Shown here piece after piece: positions 1-9,907 of a DNA stretch of 32,727 nucleotides (the first letter of the stretch is position 1; every line of letters begins with the position of its first letter). The DNA comes from a bacterium (lineage in GTDB: Bacteria; Sysuimicrobiota; Sysuimicrobiia; Sysuimicrobiales; Segetimicrobiaceae), in assembly GCA_035945995.1 (NCBI GenBank), contig DASYZR010000025.1:1-32727 (forward strand). Direction: 5' to 3'. The translations under genes were made by a program, and so were the position numbers. A model generated the notes under the pieces. That model did no database searches. It had not been told where the DNA came from and saw nothing but the letters and a program-made list of their open reading frames with translations.

Positions 1-97
1 CGCGCACGAGTTCGACCGGGGACAACGTCTTGCGGCGAATTCTCGACGCGGCCTCCGCCGCGGATATGTCGCAGAGTTCGTCGTCGGTGCCGCTCAC
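1..97 (-). CDS. Amidase-family protein, N-terminal fragment (cut by window edge)
   Basis: Reading leftward from a GTG at 97, 32 codons are visible before the edge. The peptide contains ISAAEAASRIRRKTLSPVEL, which matches the usual N-terminus of amidase-signature enzymes (GatA and relatives: 'sAaeLa..Ir.gelSpvElv.A'). These are Ser-cisSer-Lys amide hydrolases. The catalytic region lies outside the window, so substrate and integrity cannot be judged. A purine-rich stretch (AAAGGGTGAG) just upstream could serve as ribosome binding site. It could also be a GatA-like glutamyl-tRNA amidotransferase subunit, but the N-terminus alone does not decide this. Confidence 0.6.
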   Translation of the reverse strand, partial: MSGTDDELCDISAAEAASRIRRKTLSPVELVR

Positions 98-380
98 GTC
101 TCACCCTTTGGAATGACCGGCAATCAGCCGCCCGGGATATGCCGTTGGAACGCAAACGCTAATGCGCTCGGCACGATACCCGCGATGATACCATCTGCCG
201 CCATCTACCGTAAGGTGTCCGACCATTCAACCAAGAGCTCCACACCGCAGAGTCCGAACGACGGTCCGCCGGTCCTCGTGAAGAGGCTCACCAACTCTCA
301 TGGATGTGCTTGAATGTGCAAGATCTTCCGCCAGACATCCAAGTCGACGCTCCTGCGCGCCAAACGCAACCGGCGGACGG
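98..380. other. Intergenic stretch without a supported gene
   Basis: This 283-bp gap separates the last gene of the long leftward operon from the amidase start. It is less GC-rich than its neighbours around 120-240. It holds a plausible leftward promoter (185-213) and two near-identical 10-mers in tandem at 191-210 (CCATCTGCCG, CCATCTACCG). A leftward reading frame from about 355 to 212 has one internal stop and no recognisable domain. It may be the remnant of a gene or chance. Confidence 0.5.
185..213 (-). promoter_or_regulatory. Candidate sigma70-type promoter for the amidase gene
   Basis: On the minus strand, TTACGG (213-208) is followed after exactly 17 bp by TATCAT (190-185). This is a reasonable -35/-10 pair placed about 85 bp upstream of the GTG at 97. 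The boxes each deviate from consensus by two bases, so this is only a candidate. Confidence 0.3.
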
Positions 381-1391
381 TCAGCCCGGCAAATCGGCGA
401 GGGTGGCCCGGATGTGGTCTCGTGCCCGCGCGAGTCGCGGGCCGGCGCGCTCGGGCCAGGGCGTTTGCTCCACCACCTCCGGGGACGGCATGGCGCCGCC
501 GGCGATCTGCCGTTCGCAGGTGCGCGCCAAACGCACCACGCGGGCCAACTCCCGGGGTTCGACGTCTCCGAATGTGGCGAGGAACGCATCGTCAAAGATT
601 GGGATGGCGTACAAGCCGCCGTGATCTTCGATCGACACTGCCACGTCCGGCGCGGTCGCCAAGAGCCCGCGGAGCAGCTCCGCGATCGCAAGGCCGCCGT
701 CCCCGCACGCGCGCGGGTTGAATCGCAGCCCATCATCGGCGAATATGACGATTCCGTCCTTGAGATGGACGGCGATCGTGTATGGCGCCACCCGGCGAAG
801 CGCGCAGAGGGGGTCTTCGAGGGTGATCGGGAGGTTGCCGGTGTCCAGGTTGACGCCGGCCACATCGGGGCCCAGCGCGTCCACGATGCGCATCAGCTCG
901 AAAGTCGTCGCATCGGCGTGATTTTCAAACGCGAGCTTGAGATCCAGGTGTTGCAGTACCGGCGCGAGGTCGCGTGCGACCGCCGTTGTGTCGGCAAGCT
1001 GCTGCGGCCACGGCACCGGGTCGAGGTGACGCGCGCCGGCGCCCGCGACGAAGCAGCGAACCGCCCGGGTGCCGGCGGCCGCCTCGGCGATGCCCTCCAG
1101 CTGCCGCCGCAGCCCGGCGCGGAGATCCCCGTCGCCGTCCCGGAGCGCCGCGGGCCCCGGGCGATGAGGGTTCGGACACGACAATCCGACCTCGAGGTAC
1201 AGGCCGTGGGACTCCGCGTGCCGGTGCACTTCGCGAATTTCCGCCGGATTCAGGGCCGGGCTGACCTCGTGGATGTCCCGGAACTGGCACCCGTCGAGGC
1301 CTTGGGCGCGTACGAACTCAAGCAGGGCAATCCCGTGCACGCCGTCCAGGTGCCGGAGAGTATACTGATCGACCCCGATGCGCATCGGCAC
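381..1391 (-). CDS. Sugar phosphate isomerase/epimerase-like TIM-barrel protein
   Basis: A 336-residue protein of the xylose-isomerase-like TIM-barrel family (AP endonuclease 2 fold). Expected metal ligands are visible in the right order: E156 (AFENHAD), D183 (NLDTGN), H209 (AVHLKD) and E255 (VSIEDHGG). Such proteins isomerise, epimerise or dehydrate sugars, inosose or keto-sugars in the cytoplasm, using a divalent metal. It is the last gene of the leftward operon and begins 8 bp after the stop of the Gfo/Idh gene. AAGG precedes the GTG at 1391; an ATG at 1385 is an equally possible start. Pairing with an oxidoreductase suggests oxidation followed by isomerisation of a sugar-like substrate. 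The exact reaction is unknown. Confidence 0.85.
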   Translation of the reverse strand: MPMRIGVDQYTLRHLDGVHGIALLEFVRAQGLDGCQFRDIHEVSPALNPAEIREVHRHAESHGLYLEVGLSCPNPHRPGPAALRDGDGDLRAGLRRQLEGIAEAAAGTRAVRCFVAGAGARHLDPVPWPQQLADTTAVARDLAPVLQHLDLKLAFENHADATTFELMRIVDALGPDVAGVNLDTGNLPITLEDPLCALRRVAPYTIAVHLKDGIVIFADDGLRFNPRACGDGGLAIAELLRGLLATAPDVAVSIEDHGGLYAIPIFDDAFLATFGDVEPRELARVVRLARTCERQIAGGAMPSPEVVEQTPWPERAGPRLARARDHIRATLADLPG

Positions 1392-1398
1392 GAACGCC

Positions 1399-2598
1399 TT
1401 ATTGACGGAGCGCGACGCGCCGCCCCTCGGACGCGGAGACGTACCCCGCGTAGACGGTCTCGATCACATCGCGCCCGAGCCGGCCGTCCGCGAGCGGCGC
1501 CCGGCCCGTGGCGACGCATTCCACGAAATCCTGGACCGCATGCCGGTGTCCCTGGGCCCAGTCCTCGTCAGGTGCGGGCGCGCTCCAACCGGCTTTCGTC
1601 TCGAGTTTCTCCATGAGATATTCGGTCTGGAAGATCGTGGGATCGGGAGCAAAGGCCTGCACGAGACCGGTATGCTCCATCCGGCATATGAGGTGCGTGT
1701 TGGACCCGAAGATCTCCAAGGCGCTCTCCATGCCGCCGAGCACCGCTTCCGACGCCCAGACAATACCCCGGCTGCCGTCATCGAACGTGATGATGAGCGC
1801 GCCCCAGCTTTCGACGTCGACCCATCCCTCCCCGACCCACCGCTTCTGCTGTGCTTGAAAACCCCGGGTATGGGTGAGGTCGCCGACGTCGGCGACGACC
1901 GCGGACGGGCGGATCGGCCGGCCGTCGCGGCGGAGGCCTTCCCGCCGCTTCAGATGCAGCATGGCGCCGACAGGATGCACGCCCAACTGGAGCAGCGCGC
2001 CGCCGCCGGCGTAGCGCCATTCGCGCGAGTACGGTGAATGCGAGCCGCTGTGGCATTCCCCGCCCCGCATCTCCAAGATCAGCGTCCCGGCCGCCGCGAG
2101 CAGCCGGTCCGCCTTGGTGATCGAGGGCGCGTAGGCCCAGTTTTCGGCGTACATCAGATGCACGCCCGCCCGCTCCGCCGCCGCGACCATGGCGTCGGCG
2201 CCGGCCGCGGCCTCCACCAGCATGCGCGTTCTCGGTACGGTGCGGAGGTCGGTCCCCTCGGGCAGGCCGGCGCCGTCAAACGCGGTCAGCGGCTTGGCAC
2301 AGACGATGTGCTTGCCGGCGGCCGCGGCCGCCTCCGTCATCCACTGGTGCAGGTGGTTGGGGACGCACAAATCCACCACGTGCACGTCGGGGCGCGCGAG
2401 CACCTGGTCGAAGTCGCGGTAGACGTCCGGCACGCCGTGCCTGTGAGCGTACTCCCTCGCGCGGTCGTGGGAACGGCTCATCACGGCTACGATGCGGACG
2501 TCGTGCCCCGTGACGCCGGCGTAGCACCGCGCGCGGGTCTCCGCGAGAAACCCCGCGCCGATCATCGCGACGTTGACCGTGGGCCGCGCCGCCGTCAC
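1399..2598 (-). CDS. Gfo/Idh/MocA family oxidoreductase
   Basis: A 399-residue NAD(P)-dependent dehydrogenase. The N-terminal Rossmann fold is visible (VAMIGAGFLAE, residues 10-20), followed by the family's cofactor/substrate loop DLCVPNHLH and the motif CAKPLTA (100-106). The usual form of that motif is EKP; here Ala replaces Glu while the catalytic-type Lys (K102) is kept. The C-terminal alpha/beta domain contains GGECHSGSHSPYSREW, typical of the subgroup acting on glycosides or cyclitols. GTG start at 2598 with GAGGA about 7 bp upstream. It lies between the binding protein gene and an isomerase gene. It probably oxidises an imported sugar or inositol-like compound. Confidence 0.88.
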   Translation of the reverse strand: MTAARPTVNVAMIGAGFLAETRARCYAGVTGHDVRIVAVMSRSHDRAREYAHRHGVPDVYRDFDQVLARPDVHVVDLCVPNHLHQWMTEAAAAAGKHIVCAKPLTAFDGAGLPEGTDLRTVPRTRMLVEAAAGADAMVAAAERAGVHLMYAENWAYAPSITKADRLLAAAGTLILEMRGGECHSGSHSPYSREWRYAGGGALLQLGVHPVGAMLHLKRREGLRRDGRPIRPSAVVADVGDLTHTRGFQAQQKRWVGEGWVDVESWGALIITFDDGSRGIVWASEAVLGGMESALEIFGSNTHLICRMEHTGLVQAFAPDPTIFQTEYLMEKLETKAGWSAPAPDEDWAQGHRHAVQDFVECVATGRAPLADGRLGRDVIETVYAGYVSASEGRRVALRQ

Positions 2599-2647
2599 GG
2601 ACGTCCTCAGGCCGGGCGGCGCATGGGGCGGAGGGGCGCGGCCGGAG

Positions 2648-4720
2648 TCAACTCTTCCAGTAGAATGTCTGCGGCCGGGAAATGCCCGGGCTGAACAGCG
2701 GCGAGCAATTGTACTCGCGGGACGGCGCGTTGCCGAGGTTGTTCTTCACGATCCGCACGCCGTTCGCGGCAGGCCCCAATCCGACGACGCCGATGACGTA
2801 CACATCCTCGGCCGCGATCCGCCAGATTTCTTTCCCCAGGCGGACCTGTTCCGCCTGGGGGACGCTGAACGCCTTCCGCCAGTCGTCCATCATCTGCCGG
2901 ATCCGCGTCGGCGGCTCCTTCCCCTGCGCTCCGTTCGTGTTGAACCAGCGGGCGTACAGGGGCCCGGTGGTCTCGGTGTTACTCTCCTCGTACGGGAACA
3001 CATGAACCGGTGAGACGAACAGGCGGTCGCTGCCGTCGTTCGCCCACGCCGCCAGTTGCTGCTGGTTCGCCCCGGTCCGCGTGAGCGCAAGGCTGCGTTC
3101 GACCTCACGAACGACAAGGTCGATGCCGATCTGTTTGTACTGCTCTTTGATCATCTCGCAGATCCCGGTGAACGGCAGCATCTGTCCGGCGATCGTCATG
3201 ACCTCGATGCTGAGCCGTCCCTTCCCGTCGGTGCGAAGGCGAAATCCCTGCGCGTCCTTCTGCTTCAGCCCGATCCGGTCGAGCATGGCGTTCGCCCGCG
3301 CGGGGTCGTGCGTCGCCCACAGGTTCCGGTACGCCGGCCCCGGATTGTACGCGTTGCTCTCCGCCGGCACGACCGATCCGGGCGTTCCCGTGCCCAACCA
3401 GAACGCCTCGTTGGCCTGATGCCGGTCGATGCCCAGCGACAGCGCGCGGCGAAAGTCCGCGGTATTGAACCACTTCGCGATCTCGGGGTCGGCGTCGAAG
3501 CTCATGTTGAAGAACAAAGCCATGTCCGCTCCGTACTCGCCGGGGTCCAAGTGGATTTGATAATTGCCCTTGGCCTGGTTCTGGATCAGCAGCGGGAGCT
3601 TGTCGAGCAGGATGTTTCGCGACTGGTAGTCGATCCCGCCCGACATCGCGCGGAGGATCAGCACGTCGAGGTCCTGGGTCAGCGTCATCTCGATCCGATC
3701 GATGTACGGCAGCTGGTTCCCCGCCGTGTCCACCCACACGCTGTAGGGATTCCGCACCAGGGCCCACACGGACCCGGTCGGCGGCAGGACGGTCTTCCAC
3801 GGCGAGATCACGGGCAGATCCGGGTTCAAGTGCCAGGAGTTGCGGTTCTTGAAGTAACTCACCCAGCTGTCGAACTTCGCCGCCCGGAACTTCTGCTCGA
3901 GGTCGTTCGGGGCCGTGTACTTGGGATGAAACTGCTTGAGGTACTGGCTCGGCGCGTACCCCCCCAGTCCGGCGCGGCCGTACCAACTCGGGCTGGCGAC
4001 GTGGGTGCCGCCGGCGAGCTGCTGCGGGAACAGGAAGTTCGGGGCTTCACCACGATATCGAACCGTGGACGCGTCGATCTTTTCCATGACGACCGGTTTG
4101 CCGCCGGCCTGCATCAACGTTTCGCTCTCCGGCACGAGCTCCTTGTTGCTGTACATGTCCTCGAACCAGAACAGAAAATCGTCGGCCGTGAACGGCGTCC
4201 CGTCCGACCAGCGCATCCCGCGCCGGAGATGCAGCGTGATGACGCGGCCGTCCCGGCTGATCTCGTACCCTCTCGCGATATTCGGGACGATCTTGTGGCC
4301 GGCGAAGTCGTACATCAGGGGCGAGTCCGGGCCCGACGCGAAACGCACGCCGCCCACGAAATCCGCGGGACCGGTGAAGCCTAGGTGCAGCGTGCCCCCG
4401 TACTTCCCCACCTCGTGAACCGGCTTGAGGACCAGCGGGTCGGCGCCGATCCGGTCCTTCACCGGTGGGAGGTGGCCGGCGCGCGACAGGGTCTGCAGCG
4501 TGGGGGCCTCGGCGAAGGCCTTTGGGTACCGGCTCGGGTCGGTGACGACGTCCGGGCCCTCCAGCTTGCCGATCAACGCCGCGCCGATGCGGGGCGCGGC
4601 TGCTTCGGCATCCGGCAGGCTCTGTCCGGCCGCGGGCGAGAGCCACGGGGCGGCGCCGGCGGCACCGGCACCCGCGGCCAGCCTTCGAAGAAACTCCCGC
4701 CGTCCTAGCCGGGTGTCCAT
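2648..4720 (-). CDS. Tat-exported ABC transporter substrate-binding protein, family 5 (Opp/Dpp type), large form
   Basis: A 690-residue extracytoplasmic solute-binding protein of the peptide/nickel family (SBP_bac_5). The start at 4720 is set by GGGGGAG (4733-4727) six bases upstream. The N-terminus has a twin-arginine signal (GRREFLRRL at residues 6-14, then an Ala/Gly-rich hydrophobic stretch), so it should be exported folded. The family body is recognisable: LHLRRGMRWSDGTPFTADDF, then the FRRALSLGIDRHQ segment. At about 690 residues it is longer than the usual 500-560. This matches the enlarged permease C of the same operon. It is separated from the transporter genes by an isomerase and a reductase gene. 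Ligand could be an oligosaccharide, glycoside or peptide; the neighbouring sugar enzymes favour a sugar-containing ligand (inference). Confidence 0.9.
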   Translation of the reverse strand: MDTRLGRREFLRRLAAGAGAAGAAPWLSPAAGQSLPDAEAAAPRIGAALIGKLEGPDVVTDPSRYPKAFAEAPTLQTLSRAGHLPPVKDRIGADPLVLKPVHEVGKYGGTLHLGFTGPADFVGGVRFASGPDSPLMYDFAGHKIVPNIARGYEISRDGRVITLHLRRGMRWSDGTPFTADDFLFWFEDMYSNKELVPESETLMQAGGKPVVMEKIDASTVRYRGEAPNFLFPQQLAGGTHVASPSWYGRAGLGGYAPSQYLKQFHPKYTAPNDLEQKFRAAKFDSWVSYFKNRNSWHLNPDLPVISPWKTVLPPTGSVWALVRNPYSVWVDTAGNQLPYIDRIEMTLTQDLDVLILRAMSGGIDYQSRNILLDKLPLLIQNQAKGNYQIHLDPGEYGADMALFFNMSFDADPEIAKWFNTADFRRALSLGIDRHQANEAFWLGTGTPGSVVPAESNAYNPGPAYRNLWATHDPARANAMLDRIGLKQKDAQGFRLRTDGKGRLSIEVMTIAGQMLPFTGICEMIKEQYKQIGIDLVVREVERSLALTRTGANQQQLAAWANDGSDRLFVSPVHVFPYEESNTETTGPLYARWFNTNGAQGKEPPTRIRQMMDDWRKAFSVPQAEQVRLGKEIWRIAAEDVYVIGVVGLGPAANGVRIVKNNLGNAPSREYNCSPLFSPGISRPQTFYWKS

Positions 4721-4802
4721 GCGTGACTCCCCCTTCGTTGGCGCCGACGCGCAGCGCTCGGAAGCGTCCGGTTGGAATTCTCCGCCGATCCGCTCAAGTC
4801 CG

Positions 4803-5627
4803 TCACGGCGCACCGCGCGGGACGAGCGGCCGCATTACGGCGATGGTCTGCCGGGCCGCGGCGTCGAGCGTGGGGTCCGGCGCGACTTCCGCGGATACGA
4901 AGCCGTCGTAGCCGGCCGTCCGGAGCGACAACACGCACGCGGCGAAATCGAGGTGTCCCCACCCGGGCGCGCGCCGGTTCTCCTCGGCGACGTGAAAGTG
5001 CCACAATCGCGGCGCGGCGTCGCGCACGGCGGCCGCGGGATCCGCCTCCTCGAGGCTCATGTGGAACGTGTCCAAGAGAACGCCGACGTTGTCCTCGCCG
5101 AGGCGCGCGATCAGGTCCAGGACCTCGCGCGCCGTGTGCAGCCAGTTCGTCGAATGACGCCGGATCGGCTCCACTACCAGCCGGACGCCGCGCCCCCGGG
5201 CCGCCCGCGCGACCCGGCGGAGCGCCGGCAAGAGCCGTTCCTCCGCGCTCCGGCGGCTTTCTCCGTCGGGAACCCGCCCGTGGATCACTCCGATCGCCAG
5301 CAAGGCGCCGAAGCGGTGGGCCGCGTCGGTCTGTGCGAGCAGCCGCGCGACGGCACTTTCGCGCACCGACGGGTCGGGTGCCGTCAGACACAGCCCGTCG
5401 CGCGTGCATGCCTGTCCGGTCGCGATCGCGGATACGGTGAGACCGAGGGTCGTGACGGCGCGCTCCAGCGCGTCCAGGTCGAGCACCGATGGGTCGCGAA
5501 TCGAAAGGTCGACCCCGTCAAACCCGTAGTCCGCCGCGACGCGGAGCGCGTCGAACGGGCGCGCGGGCGAATCGCCCGTTCCCGGGGCGGCCGCGTCGGG
5601 TACGGTCAGCGCGTAGCCGAGTTTCAC
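4803..5627 (-). CDS. Sugar phosphate isomerase/epimerase-like TIM-barrel protein
   Basis: A 274-residue xylose-isomerase-like TIM barrel. The metal-binding set is in order: E153 (VVEPIRR), D186 (LLDTFHM), H212 (HFHVAE) and E247 (SAEVAP). This pattern is that of the D-tagatose/psicose 3-epimerase, hydroxypyruvate isomerase and inosose-related group. The start chosen is the GTG at 5627, 14 bp after the stop of the reductase gene; the open frame extends upstream through that gene but the family homology begins here. No strong ribosome binding site is visible, so translation may be coupled to the upstream gene. It is the second isomerase of the operon and is not closely similar to the one at 381-1391. 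Confidence 0.85.
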   Translation of the reverse strand: MKLGYALTVPDAAAPGTGDSPARPFDALRVAADYGFDGVDLSIRDPSVLDLDALERAVTTLGLTVSAIATGQACTRDGLCLTAPDPSVRESAVARLLAQTDAAHRFGALLAIGVIHGRVPDGESRRSAEERLLPALRRVARAARGRGVRLVVEPIRRHSTNWLHTAREVLDLIARLGEDNVGVLLDTFHMSLEEADPAAAVRDAAPRLWHFHVAEENRRAPGWGHLDFAACVLSLRTAGYDGFVSAEVAPDPTLDAAARQTIAVMRPLVPRGAP

Positions 5628-5641
5628 CGGAGGGTCTCGGC

Positions 5642-6613
5642 TCAGAACGCGACAAACGCGTTCGACATCTCGGTGATCCGCCGCATCGCGTCCGGCGGCG
5701 CCGTGAGGTCCACCGCGGCGAGGTTCTCCTCCTGCTGCGCCACCGTCGTCGCGCCGACGAGGGCGCTCGTGATCCCCGGACGATTCATCACCCACGCCAG
5801 CGTCAGCTGGCCGACCGTGCATTCCGTCTCCGCGGCGAGTCGCCGCATTTCCTCGGCCAGCGCAAGGGTGCGCGCAGTCAGCCGCGCCGCGAACCCCGGC
5901 TGGGTCTTCGCGCGCGAATCGTGCGGGGGGTCGGTGTCCGAGCGGTATTTGCCCGTCAGCACCCCGCCGGCGAGCGGGTAGTACGCGAGCACCCCGACAC
6001 CCTCGTCGAGGCACAGCGGGATGAGCTCGCGCTCGACCCGCCGGTCCGCCGGCGAATATTCCGGCTGGACGGCGTCGTACCGGACCCATCCGTTCCGGTC
6101 GCTCACCCACAGGGCCTTGCACAGCTGCCACGCCGCATAGTTGGAACACCCGGCGTATCGGACCTTGCCGGCGCGGACGAGATCGTCGAGCGCCCGGAGT
6201 GTTTCTTCGAGCGGCGTGGCGGGGTCGAACCAGTGGATCTGATAGAGATCGATGTAATCCGTCTGAAGGCGCCGCAGGCTGCGCTCAACCTCCCGCATGA
6301 TGTGCCCGCGGGAACAGTTCGCATCGTTCGGCCCTTCGCCGGTCCTCTTGCCGACCTTTGTCGCGATGATCGTCGCGTCGCGACGGCCCTTGAGCGCCGT
6401 GCCGATGATTGTCTCCGACAGCATGCGCACGCCGGGAGTCGCGGGCGACCGGTTCGACGTGTCGATCAAGTTGACGCCGCGATCGAGCGCATGATGAATC
6501 AGCGCGGTCGACGTCGCCTCATCGGCGCGTCCCCCGAACGCGTTCGTGCCGAGGCCGTACACGGACACATGGAGCCCGGAGCATCCCAACCGGCGGTACT
6601 GGATCGGCTTCAC
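5642..6613 (-). CDS. Aldo/keto reductase family protein lacking the usual catalytic Tyr
   Basis: A 323-residue (alpha/beta)8 NADPH-dependent oxidoreductase family member. RRLGCSGLHVSVYGLGT opens the fold; the tetrad members D51 (IDTSN), K86 (ATKVG) and H127 (YQIHWF) are present. In the canonical motif D-T-x-x-x-Y-G the Tyr should fall at position 56, but the sequence reads DTSNRSPATPG with Ser there. Loss of the Tyr would impair ordinary carbonyl reduction. The protein may use a different chemistry or be inactive. The GTG start at 6613 is preceded directly by GGGAG, unusually close. It lies 85 bp after the ATPase F gene and just before an isomerase gene, so it belongs to the sugar-like catabolic part of the operon. 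Confidence 0.88.
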   Translation of the reverse strand: MKPIQYRRLGCSGLHVSVYGLGTNAFGGRADEATSTALIHHALDRGVNLIDTSNRSPATPGVRMLSETIIGTALKGRRDATIIATKVGKRTGEGPNDANCSRGHIMREVERSLRRLQTDYIDLYQIHWFDPATPLEETLRALDDLVRAGKVRYAGCSNYAAWQLCKALWVSDRNGWVRYDAVQPEYSPADRRVERELIPLCLDEGVGVLAYYPLAGGVLTGKYRSDTDPPHDSRAKTQPGFAARLTARTLALAEEMRRLAAETECTVGQLTLAWVMNRPGITSALVGATTVAQQEENLAAVDLTAPPDAMRRITEMSNAFVAF

Positions 6614-6698
6614 CTCCCACGGGATTGACCGCGGCCCGGCGTGGAACTCGTTTCACGGCCACGTTTACTCCGCCGCGGCAGATCGCATGGCCGCATCG

Positions 6699-7738
<1,040 letters not shown>

Positions 7739-7742
<4 letters not shown>

Positions 7743-8791
7743 GACGCTTCGCCGCGTCCGTACAGGAAACAGCGCACCCTGTGCCCGGGCGCGACCGCCG
7801 TTTCCCCCGGCGGATCGCGGTCGCACAGGCCGGGCATGGCGCTCGGACACCGGGGGTGAAACGGGCAGCCGGCCGGGCGGTGGTACGGGTGGGGGATCGC
7901 TCCGCTGACGGTGGGCAGCTTCGTCAACGGGGCCGCGTCGACCGACGGCAGCGAGCGGAGGAGGGCCTGCGTGTATGGGTGCTTGGGATCATGAAAGATC
8001 GCGTCGACCGGCGCGTCTTCGACGACCCGACCGAGGTACATCACGGCGACGTCGTCCGCCATTTCGGCGACCACGCCGAGGTTATGCGTGATCAGCAGCA
8101 CCGCCATGTTTCGTTCGGCCTGCAGGCGCCGCAGGAGATCGAGGATTTGGCCCTGGGTGGTGACGTCGAGGGCGGTCGTCGGCTCGTCCGCGATCAAGAG
8201 GCCGGGTTCGCCGGCCAGCGCCATCGCGATCATGGCGCGTTGGCGCAGCCCGCCGCTCAGCTGATGCGCGTATTCGTCCAGGCGCGCCTCGGGTCTCGAG
8301 ACGCCGACCTGCCGGAGCAGCGCCACGGCGCGCGCCCGCACGTCGCGCGGGGACGCGCGGCGGTGCACCACGATCGCCTCCGCGATCTGATCGCCGATCG
8401 TGTGGACCGGGCTGAACGAGGCCATGGGTTCTTGAAAGACCAGGCCGATCTCGGCGCCCCGGATCGACCGGATCTCGGGTCCGTCCGGAGCGAGACGGGC
8501 GAGATCCACTTCGCGGGCCGGGCCGGATCTCGCCCCGCGGCGCAACCGGATCTCGCCGCCCACGATGCGACCGGGGCGCTCGACGAGGCCGAGAATCGAC
8601 CGCGCGGTCACGCTCTTCCCGCAGCCGCTCTCGCCGACGACGCCCAACACCCGTCCGGGGTAGACATCGAGATCGACGCCGTCCACCGCCTTGACGACGC
8701 CTTCGTCCTGGACGAAATATGTGCGCAGGCCGCGCACCGAGAGCAAGGGCTCCCCGGCCGCGCGCGGGCGCCGCTCTGCCGCGCTATCCAT
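7739..8791 (-). CDS. Oligopeptide/dipeptide-type ABC transporter ATP-binding protein (OppD/DppD-like)
   Basis: A 350-residue ABC ATPase. Walker A GESGCGKS (53-60), Q-loop [10 protein letters not shown], signature LSGGLRQR (178-185) and Walker [12 protein letters not shown] are all intact. The C-terminal extension contains [15 protein letters not shown] and a later Cys, the iron-sulfur type motif of this family. The ATG at 8791 overlaps the end of the permease C gene by 8 bp, and its own stop overlaps the next ATPase start, so the genes are translationally coupled. It forms a heterodimer with the OppF-like partner on the cytoplasmic face of the permease pair. Confidence 0.95.
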
Positions 8792-9905
8792 AAGGATCGG
8801 CCGCGTCCCGCAGCCCGTCGCCGAGAAAGTTGAACGCCAGCACCGCGAGAATCACGAGCGCCGCGGGGCTCATGAGCCACGGGGAGAGGGCGACCGCTTC
8901 GATGTTCTGCGCGTCTTGGAGCAGCACGCCCCAACTGATCGCCGGGGGCCGCAGCCCAAGACCGAGAAAACTCAGGGACGTCTCGCTGATGATCATCGCC
9001 GGCAGCGCCAGCGTAGTCGCGGCGATGATGTGGCTGAGAAACGACGGCACCATGTGGCGGAAGATGATCCGCGGGGCGCTGCAGCCAGCCACCTCCGCGG
9101 CCGTGACAAACTCTTCCTCGCGCAGAGCCAGGAACCGACCGCGGACCACCCGCGCCAGTTCCGTCCAGCCGATGAACGAGATGATGATCGTGATGGCGAA
9201 GTAGACGCGCGTTACGCTCCACGTCCGCGGCATCGCGGCGGCCAGTCCCATCCACAACGGGATCGTCGGGATGGACCGGATCACCTCGATCGCCCGCTGG
9301 ATCACCGTGTCGACCGGTCCCCCGTAAAAACCGGACAGGCCCCCAAGGATGATCCCCAGGCACAGCGTCAGCGCGACCGCGACCAACCCGATCGTCATGG
9401 ACGTGCGCGTCGCGTACATCAGCCGGGACCACAGGTCACGGCCCTGGACGTCGGTCCCAAGGAGAAATAGCGACGTCTCCGCACTCGCACCTTCGACCCC
9501 GAGCAGGTGGCGGTCGAGCGGAATCGTCCCGAACACGTGGTAGGCGAAGCCGCCTGCGAAGAACCGCACCGGAACCTTCACCGAGGTGTCCGGCACGTAG
9601 ACCATCTGGAACGTCTTCGGGTCGCGGGCGCCCTTGAGGGCGTACACAAACGGCCGGAATGTCCCGCCGTCGAGCAGATGGATCGGCTGCGGCGGGATCA
9701 GCGTCCGCTCGGCGTTGGACGCCAGCGGAGCGGAGTAGGCAAAGAAATCGGCGCCGAGCGCCACGATGTACATGGCGGTGATCGCCGCGGCGCTCAGCAG
9801 CGCGAGGCGGTGCTTCCGGAAGCGCCACCACGTGAGTTGCCACTGAGTGGCGACCGAGATCCGCTCTTCCTCGGCGCCTGCGCCCGGCATCGCCACCGCC
9901 GTCAC
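8784..9905 (-). CDS. ABC transporter permease (OppC/DppC-like), enlarged first periplasmic loop
   Basis: A 373-residue binding-protein-dependent permease. One membrane segment near residues 34-55 (LALLSAAAITAMYIVAL) is followed by about 130 residues of soluble sequence including LLGTDVQGRDLWSR, then the five-helix permease core. The coupling-helix (EAA-type) region and the family's C-terminal SETSLSFLGLGLRPPAISWG are present. Usual OppC/DppC proteins are near 280-300 residues; the extra length sits in the loop after helix 1. The GTG at 9905 lies 2 bp after the stop of permease B; an ATG at 9890 is an alternative start. The large loop may contact the unusually large binding protein of the operon (inference). 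Confidence 0.92.
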   Translation of the reverse strand: MTAVAMPGAGAEEERISVATQWQLTWWRFRKHRLALLSAAAITAMYIVALGADFFAYSAPLASNAERTLIPPQPIHLLDGGTFRPFVYALKGARDPKTFQMVYVPDTSVKVPVRFFAGGFAYHVFGTIPLDRHLLGVEGASAETSLFLLGTDVQGRDLWSRLMYATRTSMTIGLVAVALTLCLGIILGGLSGFYGGPVDTVIQRAIEVIRSIPTIPLWMGLAAAMPRTWSVTRVYFAITIIISFIGWTELARVVRGRFLALREEEFVTAAEVAGCSAPRIIFRHMVPSFLSHIIAATTLALPAMIISETSLSFLGLGLRPPAISWGVLLQDAQNIEAVALSPWLMSPAALVILAVLAFNFLGDGLRDAADPYG

Positions 9906-9907
9906 GA

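Noticed and set aside
191-210. CRISPR-like or satellite repeat
   Set aside because: Only two 10-bp copies with one mismatch and no spacer structure.
300-1616. Plus-strand open frame of 438 codons across the first isomerase gene
   Set aside because: Arg/Ala/Pro-rich without motifs, opposite an isomerase with all four metal ligands.
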